Positions 1-7,458 of a stretch of DNA of 38,316 nt are shown here, in pieces. Numbering within the stretch: the first letter of the stretch is position 1; each line of letters begins with the position of its first letter. The stretch covers positions 1 to 38,316 of the forward strand of contig JAICXH010000016.1 of NCBI GenBank assembly GCA_025981645.1, written 5' to 3'. The notes under the pieces were generated by a model. The model had not been told where the DNA came from. It did not search any database and was given only the letters and a program-made list of their open reading frames with translations. Position numbers and translations under genes: made by a program. The DNA is from Burkholderiales bacterium (lineage in GTDB: Bacteria; Pseudomonadota; Gammaproteobacteria; Burkholderiales; Casimicrobiaceae).

Positions 1-248
1 CCTGCGCGAAGATCAACGATCTCGACGGTGCCGTTGCCCAATGCAGCCACGAAGAGCCGCTCACCTTCGAGATCGATATCGAGATGATCGATCCGTCCAC
101 GCACGTCCGGGAGCGCAATGGTCTGAGCCAGCTCGAGGGGCGCGCTCCCTGCACCGGACGCGGAGTCGACGATACAACTTGTCATGAGCGATACGGCCAG
201 ACAGGAAATGGCCACCGAGTGACGGCGCCGACTAAGCAAACTGTCCAT
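1..248 (-). CDS. Beta-propeller (YVTN/YncE-like) lipoprotein, N-terminal part only
   Basis: The gene runs off the left edge; 82 codons are visible. The start is an ATG inside the last codons of the ChrB-domain gene (17-base overlap, different frame), which suggests translational coupling. The N-terminus has charged residues (LLSRRRH), a hydrophobic stretch and a lipobox LMTSC with the Cys at residue 25, so this should be an outer- or inner-membrane lipoprotein. The mature part (IALPDVRGRIDHLDIDLEGE, then RLFVAALGNGTVEIVDL) is the first blade of a YVTN/YncE-type beta-propeller, where H-x-x-x-D and the V(E)VVDL strand recur. Its position in the chromate group suggests a periplasmic or surface accessory role, but the substrate is unknown. 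The family call is good; the function is not known. Confidence 0.75.
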   Translation of the reverse strand, partial: MDSLLSRRRHSVAISCLAVSLMTSCIVDSASGAGSAPLELAQTIALPDVRGRIDHLDIDLEGERLFVAALGNGTVEIVDLRA

Positions 249-693
249 TCGGCCTGCCGCGGGCGATCATCTCCTTGCAGTACGCGTACAACGCTTCGTA
301 GACGATCCACTCCGCGGCGTTGATCTCGTGGTCGTCCTTGTAGCCCAGGTGCCGGAAACCTTCGGCGACGGCGTTCAAGCCGGCAGCCTCGGGCTGGTTC
401 CACAGGGAGTTGTCGGTGTCGGCGCCATTGACGATCTTGGCGAGCAGGAGGATCGCGGGGTCCTGCCCAAGTCCGTACTTTTTGACCAGGGCATCGAAGG
501 AGCACTCTTTCCCGTGGTGCCCCAGCTCGACCCCCTTCACGTCATAGGGCACCGCGTCTTCCGGCTCCGCAACGGCCATCACATCGTCCGGCGCGACGAA
601 GAGAAGTTCGGCCTGCGGATCGATGAATTTCTTGATCAGCCACGGGCAGGCGACGCGGTCGACCTTTACCCTTTCTCGCGTGATCCATTTCAT
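232..693 (-). CDS. Chromate resistance protein, ChrB C-terminal-domain type
   Basis: 153 residues that correspond to the C-terminal domain of ChrB, without the N-terminal DNA-binding/sensor part of the full-length (about 300-residue) regulator. Family landmarks are the N-terminal KWITRERVKVDRVACPWLIK, then FIDP, the H-x-x-x-x-C-S-F-D segment (HHGKECSFDALVKKYGL), IVNGAD and WIVYEALYAYCKEM. The start has a strong ribosome site AAGGAGAGG just upstream. It lies 42 bases after chrA in the same direction, so it is probably co-transcribed. Stand-alone ChrB-C proteins are regularly found beside chrA. The conserved Cys/His residues hint at metal or oxyanion handling, but the biochemical role is not settled. 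Because the N-terminal domain is missing, I do not call it the chrB regulator. Confidence 0.85.
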   Translation of the reverse strand: MKWITRERVKVDRVACPWLIKKFIDPQAELLFVAPDDVMAVAEPEDAVPYDVKGVELGHHGKECSFDALVKKYGLGQDPAILLLAKIVNGADTDNSLWNQPEAAGLNAVAEGFRHLGYKDDHEINAAEWIVYEALYAYCKEMIARGRPNGQFA

Positions 694-735
694 GACGCCT
701 CTCCTTGATGGGAACGAGTCCGGCGAAACGCTGCG

Positions 736-1905
736 CTAATGCGTGGCCGGAAAGGCCAGGAGGCCGATGATCGCCGCGACAGCGACGAGGGCGGGTTCCG
801 GTAGCTTCTTCACTTTCCAAAGCAATCCAGCGGCAACGATGGCGATCGCTGCGGTCATCCAGTCGCTGATGGAGCGCTCGGCGAGGACGATCACGGCACC
901 GGTAATTGCGCCGATGGCCGAGGCGGTGACGCCATCGACGAATGCCACGAGCGCCGGTCGCTTGCCGTACTTCTTGAAGTAAGGTGCCGGCAGGATCGTG
1001 AATAGATAGCACGGTACGAACGTGCCCAACGCGGCGACGACCGCACCCGGCAGGCCCGCGATCAGGTAACCGATGAAGCCGACGGTGATCACGACCGGGC
1101 CGGGCGTCATCATGGCGACCGCCACGGCGTCAACGAACTGACGCTCGTTCAACCACTGATAGTCGTGAACCACGCCGCCGTACAGGAAAGGAACAATGGC
1201 GAGGCCGCTGCCGAAGACGAAGGCGCCCGCCTTGGCGAAGAAGGCGCCGATCTGCGCGAGCAACGACCAGTCGAGGCCCGTCGCAACCGCTCCGCTCGAA
1301 ATCGCATTCGGGCCCAGCGCCGCGAGCGCCGGTGCGGCGCCCTTTCCTAACCAGCGCTTCGGGGGTGCCCGGACCAGCCACACCAGCACGCCGCCGCCGA
1401 GGAATAGCCAGATACTCTCGGACTCACTCCAGACCGTGAATGCGGCAGTCAGCAGATAGATCGCCCACAGCAGCTTGTCCTTGCCGATGTTCTTGCTCGT
1501 AAGCTTGTACGCGCTGAGTGCAATGATTCCGATGACGGCCGCGCCGACGCCGTAGAAAGCTGCCTGCATCCAGGGGAGGCCGCCGTAACGGACGTACGCC
1601 CAACCGATAGCCACCACCATGAGAAACGACGGCACGATAAACGCAATGCCGGCGACCGTTGCGCCAACGATCCGGTAGTGGACGTATCCAAGATACATCG
1701 CGAGCTGCGCCGCCAGCGGGCCCGGCATCAGTTGAGCCAGCGTCAGTCCTTCCTTGTAATCCTCCTCGGTGATCCAATGCCGGTTCTCGACGAGGTCGCG
1801 ATACATGTAGCCGACGAGGGCGACGGGACCGCCGAAGCCAATGCTTCCGAGCTTCAGGAAGTAAAGCGACAGCTCGGCGAGCGAATAGGGTGCGCGTTGC
1901 ATCAT
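736..1905 (-). CDS. chrA: Chromate transporter ChrA (long-chain CHR family)
   Basis: 389 residues. It is an inner-membrane chromate exporter that uses the proton gradient to move chromate out of the cytoplasm. It has the two-halved architecture of long CHR proteins: the N-half signature LYFLKLGSIGFGGPVALVGY (residues about 10-29) with LTLAQLMPGPLAAQ, and the related C-half signature FGSGLAIVPFLYGGVV with MMTPGPVVITVGFIGY. Multiple hydrophobic helices follow each. I chose the ATG at 1905 (MMQRAPYSL) because homology begins there. An upstream extension to 2085 stays open but is out of frame with the real peptide encoded by that stretch, the chrC relic. The start codon overlaps the relic's stop (ATGA), so translation is probably coupled to it. 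No strong ribosome site of its own is visible. Confidence 0.92.
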   Translation of the reverse strand: MMQRAPYSLAELSLYFLKLGSIGFGGPVALVGYMYRDLVENRHWITEEDYKEGLTLAQLMPGPLAAQLAMYLGYVHYRIVGATVAGIAFIVPSFLMVVAIGWAYVRYGGLPWMQAAFYGVGAAVIGIIALSAYKLTSKNIGKDKLLWAIYLLTAAFTVWSESESIWLFLGGGVLVWLVRAPPKRWLGKGAAPALAALGPNAISSGAVATGLDWSLLAQIGAFFAKAGAFVFGSGLAIVPFLYGGVVHDYQWLNERQFVDAVAVAMMTPGPVVITVGFIGYLIAGLPGAVVAALGTFVPCYLFTILPAPYFKKYGKRPALVAFVDGVTASAIGAITGAVIVLAERSISDWMTAAIAIVAAGLLWKVKKLPEPALVAVAAIIGLLAFPATH

Positions 1906-2018
1906 GGCCGCCGCAGCGCTCCGCCATAATTGTTCTCGTAATGGCTCTCCATGAGCTTCAGCGACATGCCGCTCAACGTCCATGGACGGCAGTAGATCTG
2001 CTTCAGTTGATAGCGCAT
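1902..2018 (-). pseudogene. Remnant of SOD-like chrC (N-terminal 38 codons)
   Basis: This short reading frame begins at an ATG with a good ribosome site (TGGAGG) and encodes MRYQLKQIYCRPWTLSGMSL, then KLMESHYENNYGGALRRP and a stop. The core GMS-x-KL-(x)-SHYENNYGGA is the start of the iron-superoxide-dismutase-like ChrC proteins found in chromate operons, where it normally continues into about 160 more residues. Here it stops right after GGALRR. The stop TGA overlaps the chrA start. So the 5' end of chrC with its translation signals is kept and most of the gene is gone. It may now act only as a leader cistron that loads ribosomes onto chrA. The peptide keeps the helix with the first metal-ligand His region but cannot fold into a dismutase. 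Confidence 0.75.
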
Positions 2019-2110
2019 GACGAACCTCCAGGCACAAAGTTGAATTGCGCCCGGACGGACCGCGTACATTGTCTGGTGCCCGCATCCGTCACGCGACGCT
2101 CACAGGATTG

Positions 2111-2213
2111 GACGGGGCACCGTCTTGGAGGGATAAACCCGGGGGTCCTGCCACCCCCACCGAAAAGCCTACACCACCGCCGTGCCGTCAACAACTCGTG
2201 CGCCGTCGGCGGT
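2111..2213. other. Structured intergenic segment between chrC'/chrA and MFS gene
   Basis: The 239-base divergent gap holds several inverted repeats. GGGGGT (2141-2146) and ACCCCC (2153-2158) form a perfect 6-bp stem with a 6-base loop. ACCGCCG (2176-2182) pairs with CGGCGGT (2207-2213). GAC..GGCAC (2111-2120) can pair with GTGCC-GTC (2182-2189), which competes with the previous stem. On the plus strand the elements GGGATAAACCC and CGAAAAGCCTACA flank the first hairpin. I cannot assign it to a known riboswitch class. It could be a leader RNA for the MFS gene, a leader for chrC'/chrA on the other strand, or chance in GC-rich DNA. Confidence 0.3.
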
Positions 2214-2257
2214 CGCTAACGAGAAGACGAGACCCAATTGCCGCAACCCATGGCTGA

Positions 2258-3493
2258 ATGACTGCACTTGCCGCCGCACATCGGAACCCCGCGCCGATCG
2301 CATTGGCTCTGGCACTTTCGCTCGGCGCCGCAGTATCGCTCGGCATCACGCGTTTCGCCTACGCGTTGCTGCTGCCGGTCATGAAGAGCGATCTTGGTTG
2401 GAGCTACACGTTGGCTGGCGCGATGAACACCGTGAACGCGGCCGGCTATCTCGCGGGCGCGCTCGTCACGCCCTGGCTGCTGCGCCGGCTGGGCGCCTCT
2501 CGCGTGCTCCTTTGGGGCTCGCTGCTGGCGAGCGTGTTCATGGCGCTGTCGGGCTTCTTCGTCGCCGCCGCGCCGCTGCTGCTGCAACGCCTGCTGGCCG
2601 GGGTGGCGAGCGGCTTCGTGTTCATCGCCGGCGGACTGCTGGCGGCGCGCCTGGGCGCGCGCTCGCCGCGGCAGGCGGGCTTGCTGCTGGGCCTGTACTA
2701 CGGAGGCGTGGGTTGGGGCATCGCGCTCTCGGCGCTCGGCGTGCCGCTGTTGCTGGAGGCGACCCGCGGCATGCCGCACGGCTGGGCGTGGGCTTGGTGG
2801 GGGCTCGCACTCGTCTGCGTCGCGGCGACGGCGGGCATGGTGTGGCCGGCGCGCGCTCTTCAAGAGAAGGAAGCGCCTGCGCAGTCGATCCAGGCGCTGA
2901 AGCCCGACTTGACGCACCGATTTCCGTGGTGGGGGATGGGTTGGGCCCTCGCCGGCTACACGTTGTTCGGCGTCGGCTACATCGGCTACATGACCTTCGT
3001 GATCGCCCTTCTGCGCGAGCAGGGCACCGGCGCGGGGGAGATCACGCTCTTCTACACGCTGCTGGGTCTGGCGGTGGTGGCCTCGGCGCGCATCTGGGCG
3101 CGCCTGCTCGATCGCGCGCGGGGCGGCGGCGCGCTGGCGCTGTTGAACGCGCTCTTGGGTGTCGCCACCATCGCGCCGGCGCTCACCGGTGACTGGCCGG
3201 TCGTCATCGCCTCCGGCCTGCTGTTTGGCGGGGTGTTCCTGTCGCTCGTCGCGTCGACCACCGCCTTCGTGCGGCACAACCTGCCGCCGGCGCAGTGGGC
3301 GGCGGGCATCAGCGCCTTCACGATCCTGTTCGCCTTCGGGCAGATCGTCGGGCCGACGGCGGTGGGGTGGATCGCCGACGGCCCGGGCGGGCTGGCGCGC
3401 GGCCTTGTCTACTCGGCCGGCGCGCTGTGGCTGGGAGCGTTGGCAGCGTGGCGGCAACGGCCGCTCGCGCAGCGCGCGATGAGCGCGGACTAG
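2258..3493 (+). CDS. MFS transporter, YbfB/YjiJ family
   Basis: 411 residues with 12 predicted membrane helices and almost no long loops. The first helices carry the YbfB/YjiJ pattern LGITRFAYALLLPVMKSDLG followed by AGAMNTVNAAGYLAGAL, and the loop between helices 2 and 3 has the RRLGASR variant of the MFS A-motif. The second half starts near PWWGMGWALAGYTLFGVGYI. Family members are inner-membrane secondary carriers, mostly uncharacterised exporters. It is transcribed away from the chromate group and has no partner gene within 200 bases downstream. No clear ribosome site precedes the ATG, so the start is the first methionine of the hydrophobic protein rather than one proven by signals. Substrate unknown. 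Confidence 0.85.
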   Translation: MTALAAAHRNPAPIALALALSLGAAVSLGITRFAYALLLPVMKSDLGWSYTLAGAMNTVNAAGYLAGALVTPWLLRRLGASRVLLWGSLLASVFMALSGFFVAAAPLLLQRLLAGVASGFVFIAGGLLAARLGARSPRQAGLLLGLYYGGVGWGIALSALGVPLLLEATRGMPHGWAWAWWGLALVCVAATAGMVWPARALQEKEAPAQSIQALKPDLTHRFPWWGMGWALAGYTLFGVGYIGYMTFVIALLREQGTGAGEITLFYTLLGLAVVASARIWARLLDRARGGGALALLNALLGVATIAPALTGDWPVVIASGLLFGGVFLSLVASTTAFVRHNLPPAQWAAGISAFTILFAFGQIVGPTAVGWIADGPGGLARGLVYSAGALWLGALAAWRQRPLAQRAMSAD

Positions 3494-3709
3494 CGCCGAC
3501 GCTACGCGCGCGCCGCCTGCAGAGCGACGGCGTCGACGACGACTTCGCGGCCGGAAGGCTCGTCGAGCCGATGGCGGAATTCCGCTCGCTCTTCACGATG
3601 GTACATTCGTCCCCGCGCGATCACGGACTGTGTGGGGATGCTTCGTGGCGGATCACCCGTATCGTCGTGCGATCGTTGCGAGATCGGCCCGACGGTTCGA
3701 GGAGGACGC

Positions 3710-4732
3710 ATGAAGCATCCCGCAGTGTTCGTGAAAGCATTCGCAATCCTGGCACTGGCCGCAGGAACGGCCACATCGGTCGCTGCCACCGAGGTCAGCA
3801 AGGTCACGCTGGCGAAACAGTACGGCATCGGCTCGCTTACCTTCATCGTCATGGAGAAGCAGAAGCTCTACGAGAAGGCACTTGCCGCTGAGAATATCGG
3901 CCATCCCGTCAGCGTGGAATGGGTGAAGTTCACGGGCGGCGCAATGATGAACGACGCCATCCTGTCCGGGAACCTGAGCTTCGCGCTCGCCGGTGTCGGA
4001 CCGCTCGCGACCATGTGGGCCAAGACGCGGGGCAACCTCGAGGTGATGGGCGTGTGCGCAGCGAACTCGATGCCGATGCTGCTCAACACGCGCAACCCAC
4101 GGGTCAAGACCCTTGCCGACTTCACCGACAAGGACCACATTGCGCTGCCGGGAGTAAAGGTTTCGATTCAGGCCATCTTGCTGGAAATGGCTGCCGCGAA
4201 AGCGTTCGGGGAGGCCAATTTCGCGAGGCTCGATCCCTTGACCGTGACGCTTTCTCACGCCGACGGCATGGTCGAGCTGCTCTCGCCGACGGCACCTGTC
4301 GACAGTCACTTCACCTCGCCGCCCTATACCTACCTGGAGCTCGAGCACTCGGGAGTCCACACCGTGCTCAACAGCTATCAGATCCTGGGCGGCCCGGGCA
4401 CTCTGAACGTCGTCTACACCACGAGCAAGTTTCGCTCGGAGAATCCGAAGGTCTACGCAGCGTTCCTGAAGGCGTTTGCCGAGGCGACGGATTTCATCAA
4501 CCATCACAAGGATCAGGCGGCCGATATCTATCTCGAGATCTCGAAGGACAAGTCGGTCACGAAAGCGCAGCTTCTGGAGATTCTGAACAATCCCGATATC
4601 CGCTTCACGATGGCGCCCGAGCGGACCATGCAAGTGGTGACATTCATGCACAAGACCGGACGCCTCAAAGCAGCCCCCGGCACCTGGAAGGACATGTTCT
4701 TTCCCGAGATTCACAACCTTTCCGGAAGCTGA
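3710..4732 (+). CDS. ABC transporter substrate-binding protein, NMT1/SsuA-like (orphan)
   Basis: 340 residues. The start at 3710 is set by a strong GGAGG five bases upstream and by the signal peptide that follows (MKHPAVFVKAFAILALAAGT, cleavage near SVAATEV). The mature protein has the periplasmic-binding fold of the NMT1/TauA/SsuA group: VTLAKQYGIGSLTFIVMEKQ at the N-terminus, VEWVKFTGGAMMNDAILSG, then ALAGVGPLATMWAK and TKVST-like TSKFRSENPKVYAAFLKAF. Members bind sulfonates, nitrate, thiamine precursors or aromatic acids. No permease or ATPase gene is nearby; the following 338 bases hold none. Either it serves a transporter elsewhere or its partner genes have been lost, which would fit the decay seen in this region. 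Ligand unknown. Confidence 0.85.
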   Translation: MKHPAVFVKAFAILALAAGTATSVAATEVSKVTLAKQYGIGSLTFIVMEKQKLYEKALAAENIGHPVSVEWVKFTGGAMMNDAILSGNLSFALAGVGPLATMWAKTRGNLEVMGVCAANSMPMLLNTRNPRVKTLADFTDKDHIALPGVKVSIQAILLEMAAAKAFGEANFARLDPLTVTLSHADGMVELLSPTAPVDSHFTSPPYTYLELEHSGVHTVLNSYQILGGPGTLNVVYTTSKFRSENPKVYAAFLKAFAEATDFINHHKDQAADIYLEISKDKSVTKAQLLEILNNPDIRFTMAPERTMQVVTFMHKTGRLKAAPGTWKDMFFPEIHNLSGS

Positions 4733-5070
4733 GTCTCATGCTTGAATTCCGTCGTGAAGCTTCATCTGTCCTTCGTTCCCATCGTTCACCTCGCGTTGCC
4801 GGCTTGACACCATCAGAGACGTCCGGAGAAGCGGCGGATTTCCAGTAGTCCACCGCCTGCTTCCCCGGTGCGGGCCGCGCCAGCTTTTCGATCTGGTCCG
4901 CGCTTCCTAAGGCGGATCACCCGCTCGAGCCAGGGTTCAAGTCGCTGCAACGCAGCTTGACGAGCCCGATCACGAGAATCAGTATGTCTGTCGTGCGATC
5001 TATTCGGATCGTGGAGGCCGGCGGTGCGTTCGCACCGCGAGAGATCGCCACCTCTGTCGGAGGGAGTGAC
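4733..5070. other. Non-coding stretch downstream of the orphan binding protein
   Basis: 338 bases with no recognisable gene. A short frame opens at 4738 directly after the binding protein (MLEFRREASSV..., 36 codons, stop at 4846) but matches nothing I know. A leftward open frame that ends at 4813 has some protein-like composition but no recognisable family. The right end carries an inverted repeat (5021-5038) and the ribosome site of the truncated cupin gene. The stretch may be scar sequence left by deletion of transporter genes; that is inference. Confidence 0.4.
5021..5038. promoter_or_regulatory. 18-base inverted repeat upstream of cupin remnant
   Basis: GCGGTGCG and CGCACCGC face each other across TT, giving a nearly perfect palindrome that can also form a very tight hairpin in RNA. 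It lies 32 bases before the cupin remnant's ATG and 20 bases before its ribosome site. It could be a repressor operator or a transcript hairpin; no T-run follows, so an intrinsic terminator is unlikely. Confidence 0.35.
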
Positions 5071-5241
5071 ATGACCACCGAAGATACGGGGAAGCATTAC
5101 GCCGTGAAGGCGGAATGGAAGAACTTTGCCAGGCCGGATGAAGTCCGCGAATTTCCGAAAGGGCGACTCGAGCTGATGAGGATTGGCGGCGCGATCGTCG
5201 TGGACTTTCAGGGCATGCTCGACTACGCCCGCGGTCACTAG
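5071..5241 (+). pseudogene. Cupin-domain protein with the barrel deleted (56 codons)
   Basis: It has an excellent ribosome site (GGAGGGAG) and ATG. The first 38 or so residues (KNFARPDEVREFPKGRLELM, RIGGA) are the N-terminus of a small cupin family in which the next residues would be a TIGRAVFEPGW-type strand and the metal-binding barrel. Instead the sequence jumps to IVVDFQGMLDYARGH, which resembles the very C-terminus of the same family (usually ...EPxVVVDFxGMxDYA). So the gene appears to have lost its central cupin barrel in frame while keeping start, stop and both ends. The product would have no His-based metal site. The family assignment rests on remembered family patterns, not a search. 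Confidence 0.6.
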
Positions 5242-5252
5242 GGATTTCCGCG

Positions 5253-5651
5253 ATGTCGAACCTCTACCGCCGCAGCCACCGGGAGCTGCAGCGCGAGTTC
5301 GATACCGAGCGCCTCGCCGACCGCATCGAGGAGCGGTTGGTTCGCGATCACCTCACCGGCGACGATCGCGCGTGGATCGAGGCCCGAGACATGTTTTTTT
5401 TGGCGACTGCCGACGTCACGGGCCAACCCAATTGCTCGTACAAGGGCGGGGCGCCGGGGTTCGTGCGCGTGCTGGATGCAAAGACACTGTTCTTCCAAGG
5501 AGAGAACGATGACCATCCAACTCTATTCATGGCCGTTCAGCTCGGGTACGCGCGTCGCGTGGGCGCTCGAGGAACTCGGCGTCGCGTACGAGTACATCGA
5601 GATCGACGCCAAGCAGGCCGAGCATCGATCGCCGCGCTACCTCGCGATTAA
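5253..5651 (+). pseudogene. PPOX (pyridoxamine-phosphate oxidase-like) gene, 3' half missing
   Basis: The first 82 codons (to about 5498) match the N-terminal half of a roughly 200-residue flavin-binding split-barrel family: REFDTERLADRIEERLVRDHL, then RAWIEARDMFFLATADVTGQ and PNCSYKGGAPGFVRVLD. In intact members the barrel continues with a FPSYDGNGMYLS-like strand. Here homology ends at TLFFQ, exactly where the ribosome site of the following GST begins. The frame stays open to 5651 only because it reads the GST gene in another frame. The gene has therefore lost its FMN-binding C-terminal half. It follows the cupin remnant by 11 bases, so the two were probably one transcript. Confidence 0.7.
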
Positions 5652-6129
5652 TCCGCAGGGCAAGGTGCCGGCGCTCGTCGACGGCAAGCTGACGTTGTTC
5701 GAATCGGGCGCCATCCTCCTTTACCTCGGCGAGCAGTACGGGGTCGACCGGCATCTGTGGCCGGCCGCCGGCGGGCAGCCTCGCGCCGACGCACTGTCGT
5801 GGACGGTGTGGGCGATGACCGAGCTCGGCGCCTACCTGCTCGGGTGGGCCTACCACGGCCTCGACGCGCCAGTCTCGTTCAAGCCCGAGGATCGCAGCAA
5901 GGCCGCCGCCGAGTACAGCCGCTCGCAATTCATGCGATGTCTCGACGCGTTGCAGGCACGTCTCGTCGGCCGCGAGTATCTGCTCGGCGACTTCACGCTC
6001 GTCGATGTCGCCTGCGCGAGCTGGCTCCAGTTCGGCGCCGCGTTGGGGGTGAAGCTCGACACCCATCCCGGCGTCGCGGCGTGGCTCGGGCGCTGCTCGA
6101 GCCGTCCGGCGTGCGCGCGGGCCCGCTGA
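5509..6129 (+). CDS. Glutathione S-transferase family protein
   Basis: 206 residues, a full-length cytosolic GST. The thioredoxin-like N-domain (residues 1-80) shows MTIQLYSWPFSSGTRVAWAL, the cis-proline segment NPQGKVPALVDG and the GSH-gamma-glutamyl site FESGAILLYL. The all-helical C-domain contains the N-capping motif region LLGDFTLVDVACASWLQF. The start at 5509 is set by AAGGAGAG six bases upstream; a longer version from 5476 would overlap the broken PPOX gene. GSTs of this kind conjugate glutathione to electrophiles or act as peroxidases. It is the first of a run of glutathione-linked genes. Its own substrate is unknown. The gene looks intact despite the broken genes immediately upstream. 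Confidence 0.9.
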   Translation: MTIQLYSWPFSSGTRVAWALEELGVAYEYIEIDAKQAEHRSPRYLAINPQGKVPALVDGKLTLFESGAILLYLGEQYGVDRHLWPAAGGQPRADALSWTVWAMTELGAYLLGWAYHGLDAPVSFKPEDRSKAAAEYSRSQFMRCLDALQARLVGREYLLGDFTLVDVACASWLQFGAALGVKLDTHPGVAAWLGRCSSRPACARAR

Positions 6130-6298
6130 GAAGGCATCCGCGCCGCGCTTTCGGCAAGACGGCGATGTCCCGGTCGCGGGGCAGTGATTCGTTCGACAAT
6201 CGAAAGGAGCGACATCACCGTCTGCGACCTCGACGCTCGCGAACCTGAAGCGGCCGCTGCGGAAAATTCGGAGGACCCGCCACCGTGATGTACGATGT

Positions 6299-6316
6299 TG
6301 GCCCCATAACGGGCCA
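6299..6316 (+). promoter_or_regulatory. Hairpin abutting the MAPEG ribosome site
   Basis: TGGCCC and GGGCCA form a perfect 6-bp stem around the loop CATAAC. The last base of the stem is the first base of the ribosome site AGGAGGAG for the MAPEG gene. A TACGAT element at 6291-6296 could be a -10 box, which would place the hairpin at the very 5' end of the transcript. It may stabilise the RNA or modulate ribosome access; it could also be chance. Confidence 0.3.
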
Positions 6317-6328
6317 GGAGGAGAAACC

Positions 6329-6721
6329 ATGAAGACGGAGCTTCTGTATCTCACCCTCGTCACTGCATTGACCGGCCTGCTTTGGGTGCCCTACGTCCTG
6401 GAACGGATGGTGACGTGGGGCCTCATGCCGACGGTGGGCTACCCGGCGAACCCGCCGGAACAGTCGGCTTGGGCGCGGCGCCTGATGAAGGCGCACGCGA
6501 ACGCGGTCGAGAATCTGGTCGTCTTCGCCGCGCTGGTGCTCGTCGCGCAGGACCTCAATGTGAGCAATGGCGCGACGGCCACCGCGGCGATAGTGTACTT
6601 CTGGGCGCGCGTCGTGCACCCGATCGCCTACGTGTTTGCGATTCCCTGGCTGCGCACCCTGGCGTTCGCGGTCGGCTTCATCGCGCAGGTCACGATCGCC
6701 GTCCAGATCTTCGGGCACTGA
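6329..6721 (+). CDS. MAPEG family membrane protein
   Basis: 130 residues with four membrane helices, the usual size for MAPEG (membrane-associated proteins in eicosanoid and glutathione metabolism). The family signature is clear: ARRLMKAHANAVENLVVFAA at the end of the first cytoplasmic loop, whose R, H, N and E residues contact glutathione in characterised members, and YFWARVVHPIAYVF in helix 3. An excellent AGGAGGAG ribosome site fixes the start. Bacterial MAPEG proteins are trimeric inner-membrane glutathione transferases or peroxidases. It sits between two soluble GST genes on the same strand, which supports a shared role in detoxifying hydrophobic electrophiles or lipid peroxides. Confidence 0.9.
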   Translation: MKTELLYLTLVTALTGLLWVPYVLERMVTWGLMPTVGYPANPPEQSAWARRLMKAHANAVENLVVFAALVLVAQDLNVSNGATATAAIVYFWARVVHPIAYVFAIPWLRTLAFAVGFIAQVTIAVQIFGH

Positions 6722-6802
6722 GCGCCGGCGATCGCAAGCGCGGCGGGTCGACGAGCTTCGCCGCTGCCGTCGATTGCATCGTTCCCGAACGGAGTCACTG
6801 CA

Positions 6803-7426
6803 ATGATCACGGTGTACGGTACGCCCCCGACGCGCTCGATGCGTGTCATCTGGATGCTCGAGGAGATGGGGCTTCCCTACGAGGTCAAGCCCGTCGCGTT
6901 CGAAACGCGGCTCCAGAACCGCGAGTTTCTCGAAGCTAGCCCGACAGGTTCGTATCCCGGCCTTCGCGACGGCGACATCCGCCTGATGGAATCCTGCGCG
7001 ATCCTCGAGTACCTTGGCGCGAAGTACGGGCCGACGCCGATCGTGCCCAAGCCCACCAATCCAGAATATCCGGCGCACATCAGCTACCTGCATTTCGGCG
7101 AGGCGTCGCTGAGCGCTCCGCTCAACGTGACCATCGCGACGCGCTTCTTCGCGCCCGACGACCAGAAGCAGAACTGGGGTGCGCAGCACGCGATCGAGAT
7201 GTTCATCCGCAAATCCGCCGCGCTCGCGGCACCCCTTCGGAAGAGCCCGTATGTCGCCGGTAACACCTTCACCGCGGCGGACATCTCCTGCGGCTTCGCC
7301 GTCGATCTCGCCAGATTTCTCGGCTTCGATGATCGCCTCGACGCGACACTGAAGGACTATGCCGCACGCCTCGCGCAGCGGCCCGCGTACCAGAAGATGC
7401 TCGCCACCCGGCCGGCACCGCATTAG
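6803..7426 (+). CDS. Glutathione S-transferase family protein
   Basis: 207 residues, full length. The N-domain has TPPTRSMRVIWMLEEMGLPY, the SPTGSYPGLRDGD segment in place of the canonical cis-Pro loop (P in SYPGL), and the GSH-binding ESCAILEYLGAKYG. The C-domain carries YVAGNTFTAADISCGFAVDL, which includes the conserved N-cap/Asp. A GGAG lies just upstream of the ATG. It is more divergent from the first GST of the cluster than a recent duplicate would be, so the two are probably separate paralogues with different substrates. It lies 81 bases after the MAPEG gene. The substrate is unknown. Confidence 0.9.
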   Translation: MITVYGTPPTRSMRVIWMLEEMGLPYEVKPVAFETRLQNREFLEASPTGSYPGLRDGDIRLMESCAILEYLGAKYGPTPIVPKPTNPEYPAHISYLHFGEASLSAPLNVTIATRFFAPDDQKQNWGAQHAIEMFIRKSAALAAPLRKSPYVAGNTFTAADISCGFAVDLARFLGFDDRLDATLKDYAARLAQRPAYQKMLATRPAPH

Positions 7427-7458
7427 GGGCGGATCGGCATGACTCGAGGACGATACCG

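Noticed and set aside
2141-2190. Resemblance of GGGATAAACC...CGAAAAGCCTACA to the cyclic-di-GMP-I (GEMM) riboswitch core
   Set aside because: The conserved GGACGCAAAG segment and the second stem-loop receptor are not present, so the likeness is only superficial.
3502-3603. Short leftward frame ending EVVVDAVALQAARA
   Set aside because: It has protein-like composition and may be another relic, but I could not place it in any family and it has no clear start.
6190-6290. A ribosome-site-like AAAGGAGCGAC followed by an open frame without ATG, GTG or TTG
   Set aside because: It could be the scar of another deleted gene, but there is no start codon and no recognisable peptide.
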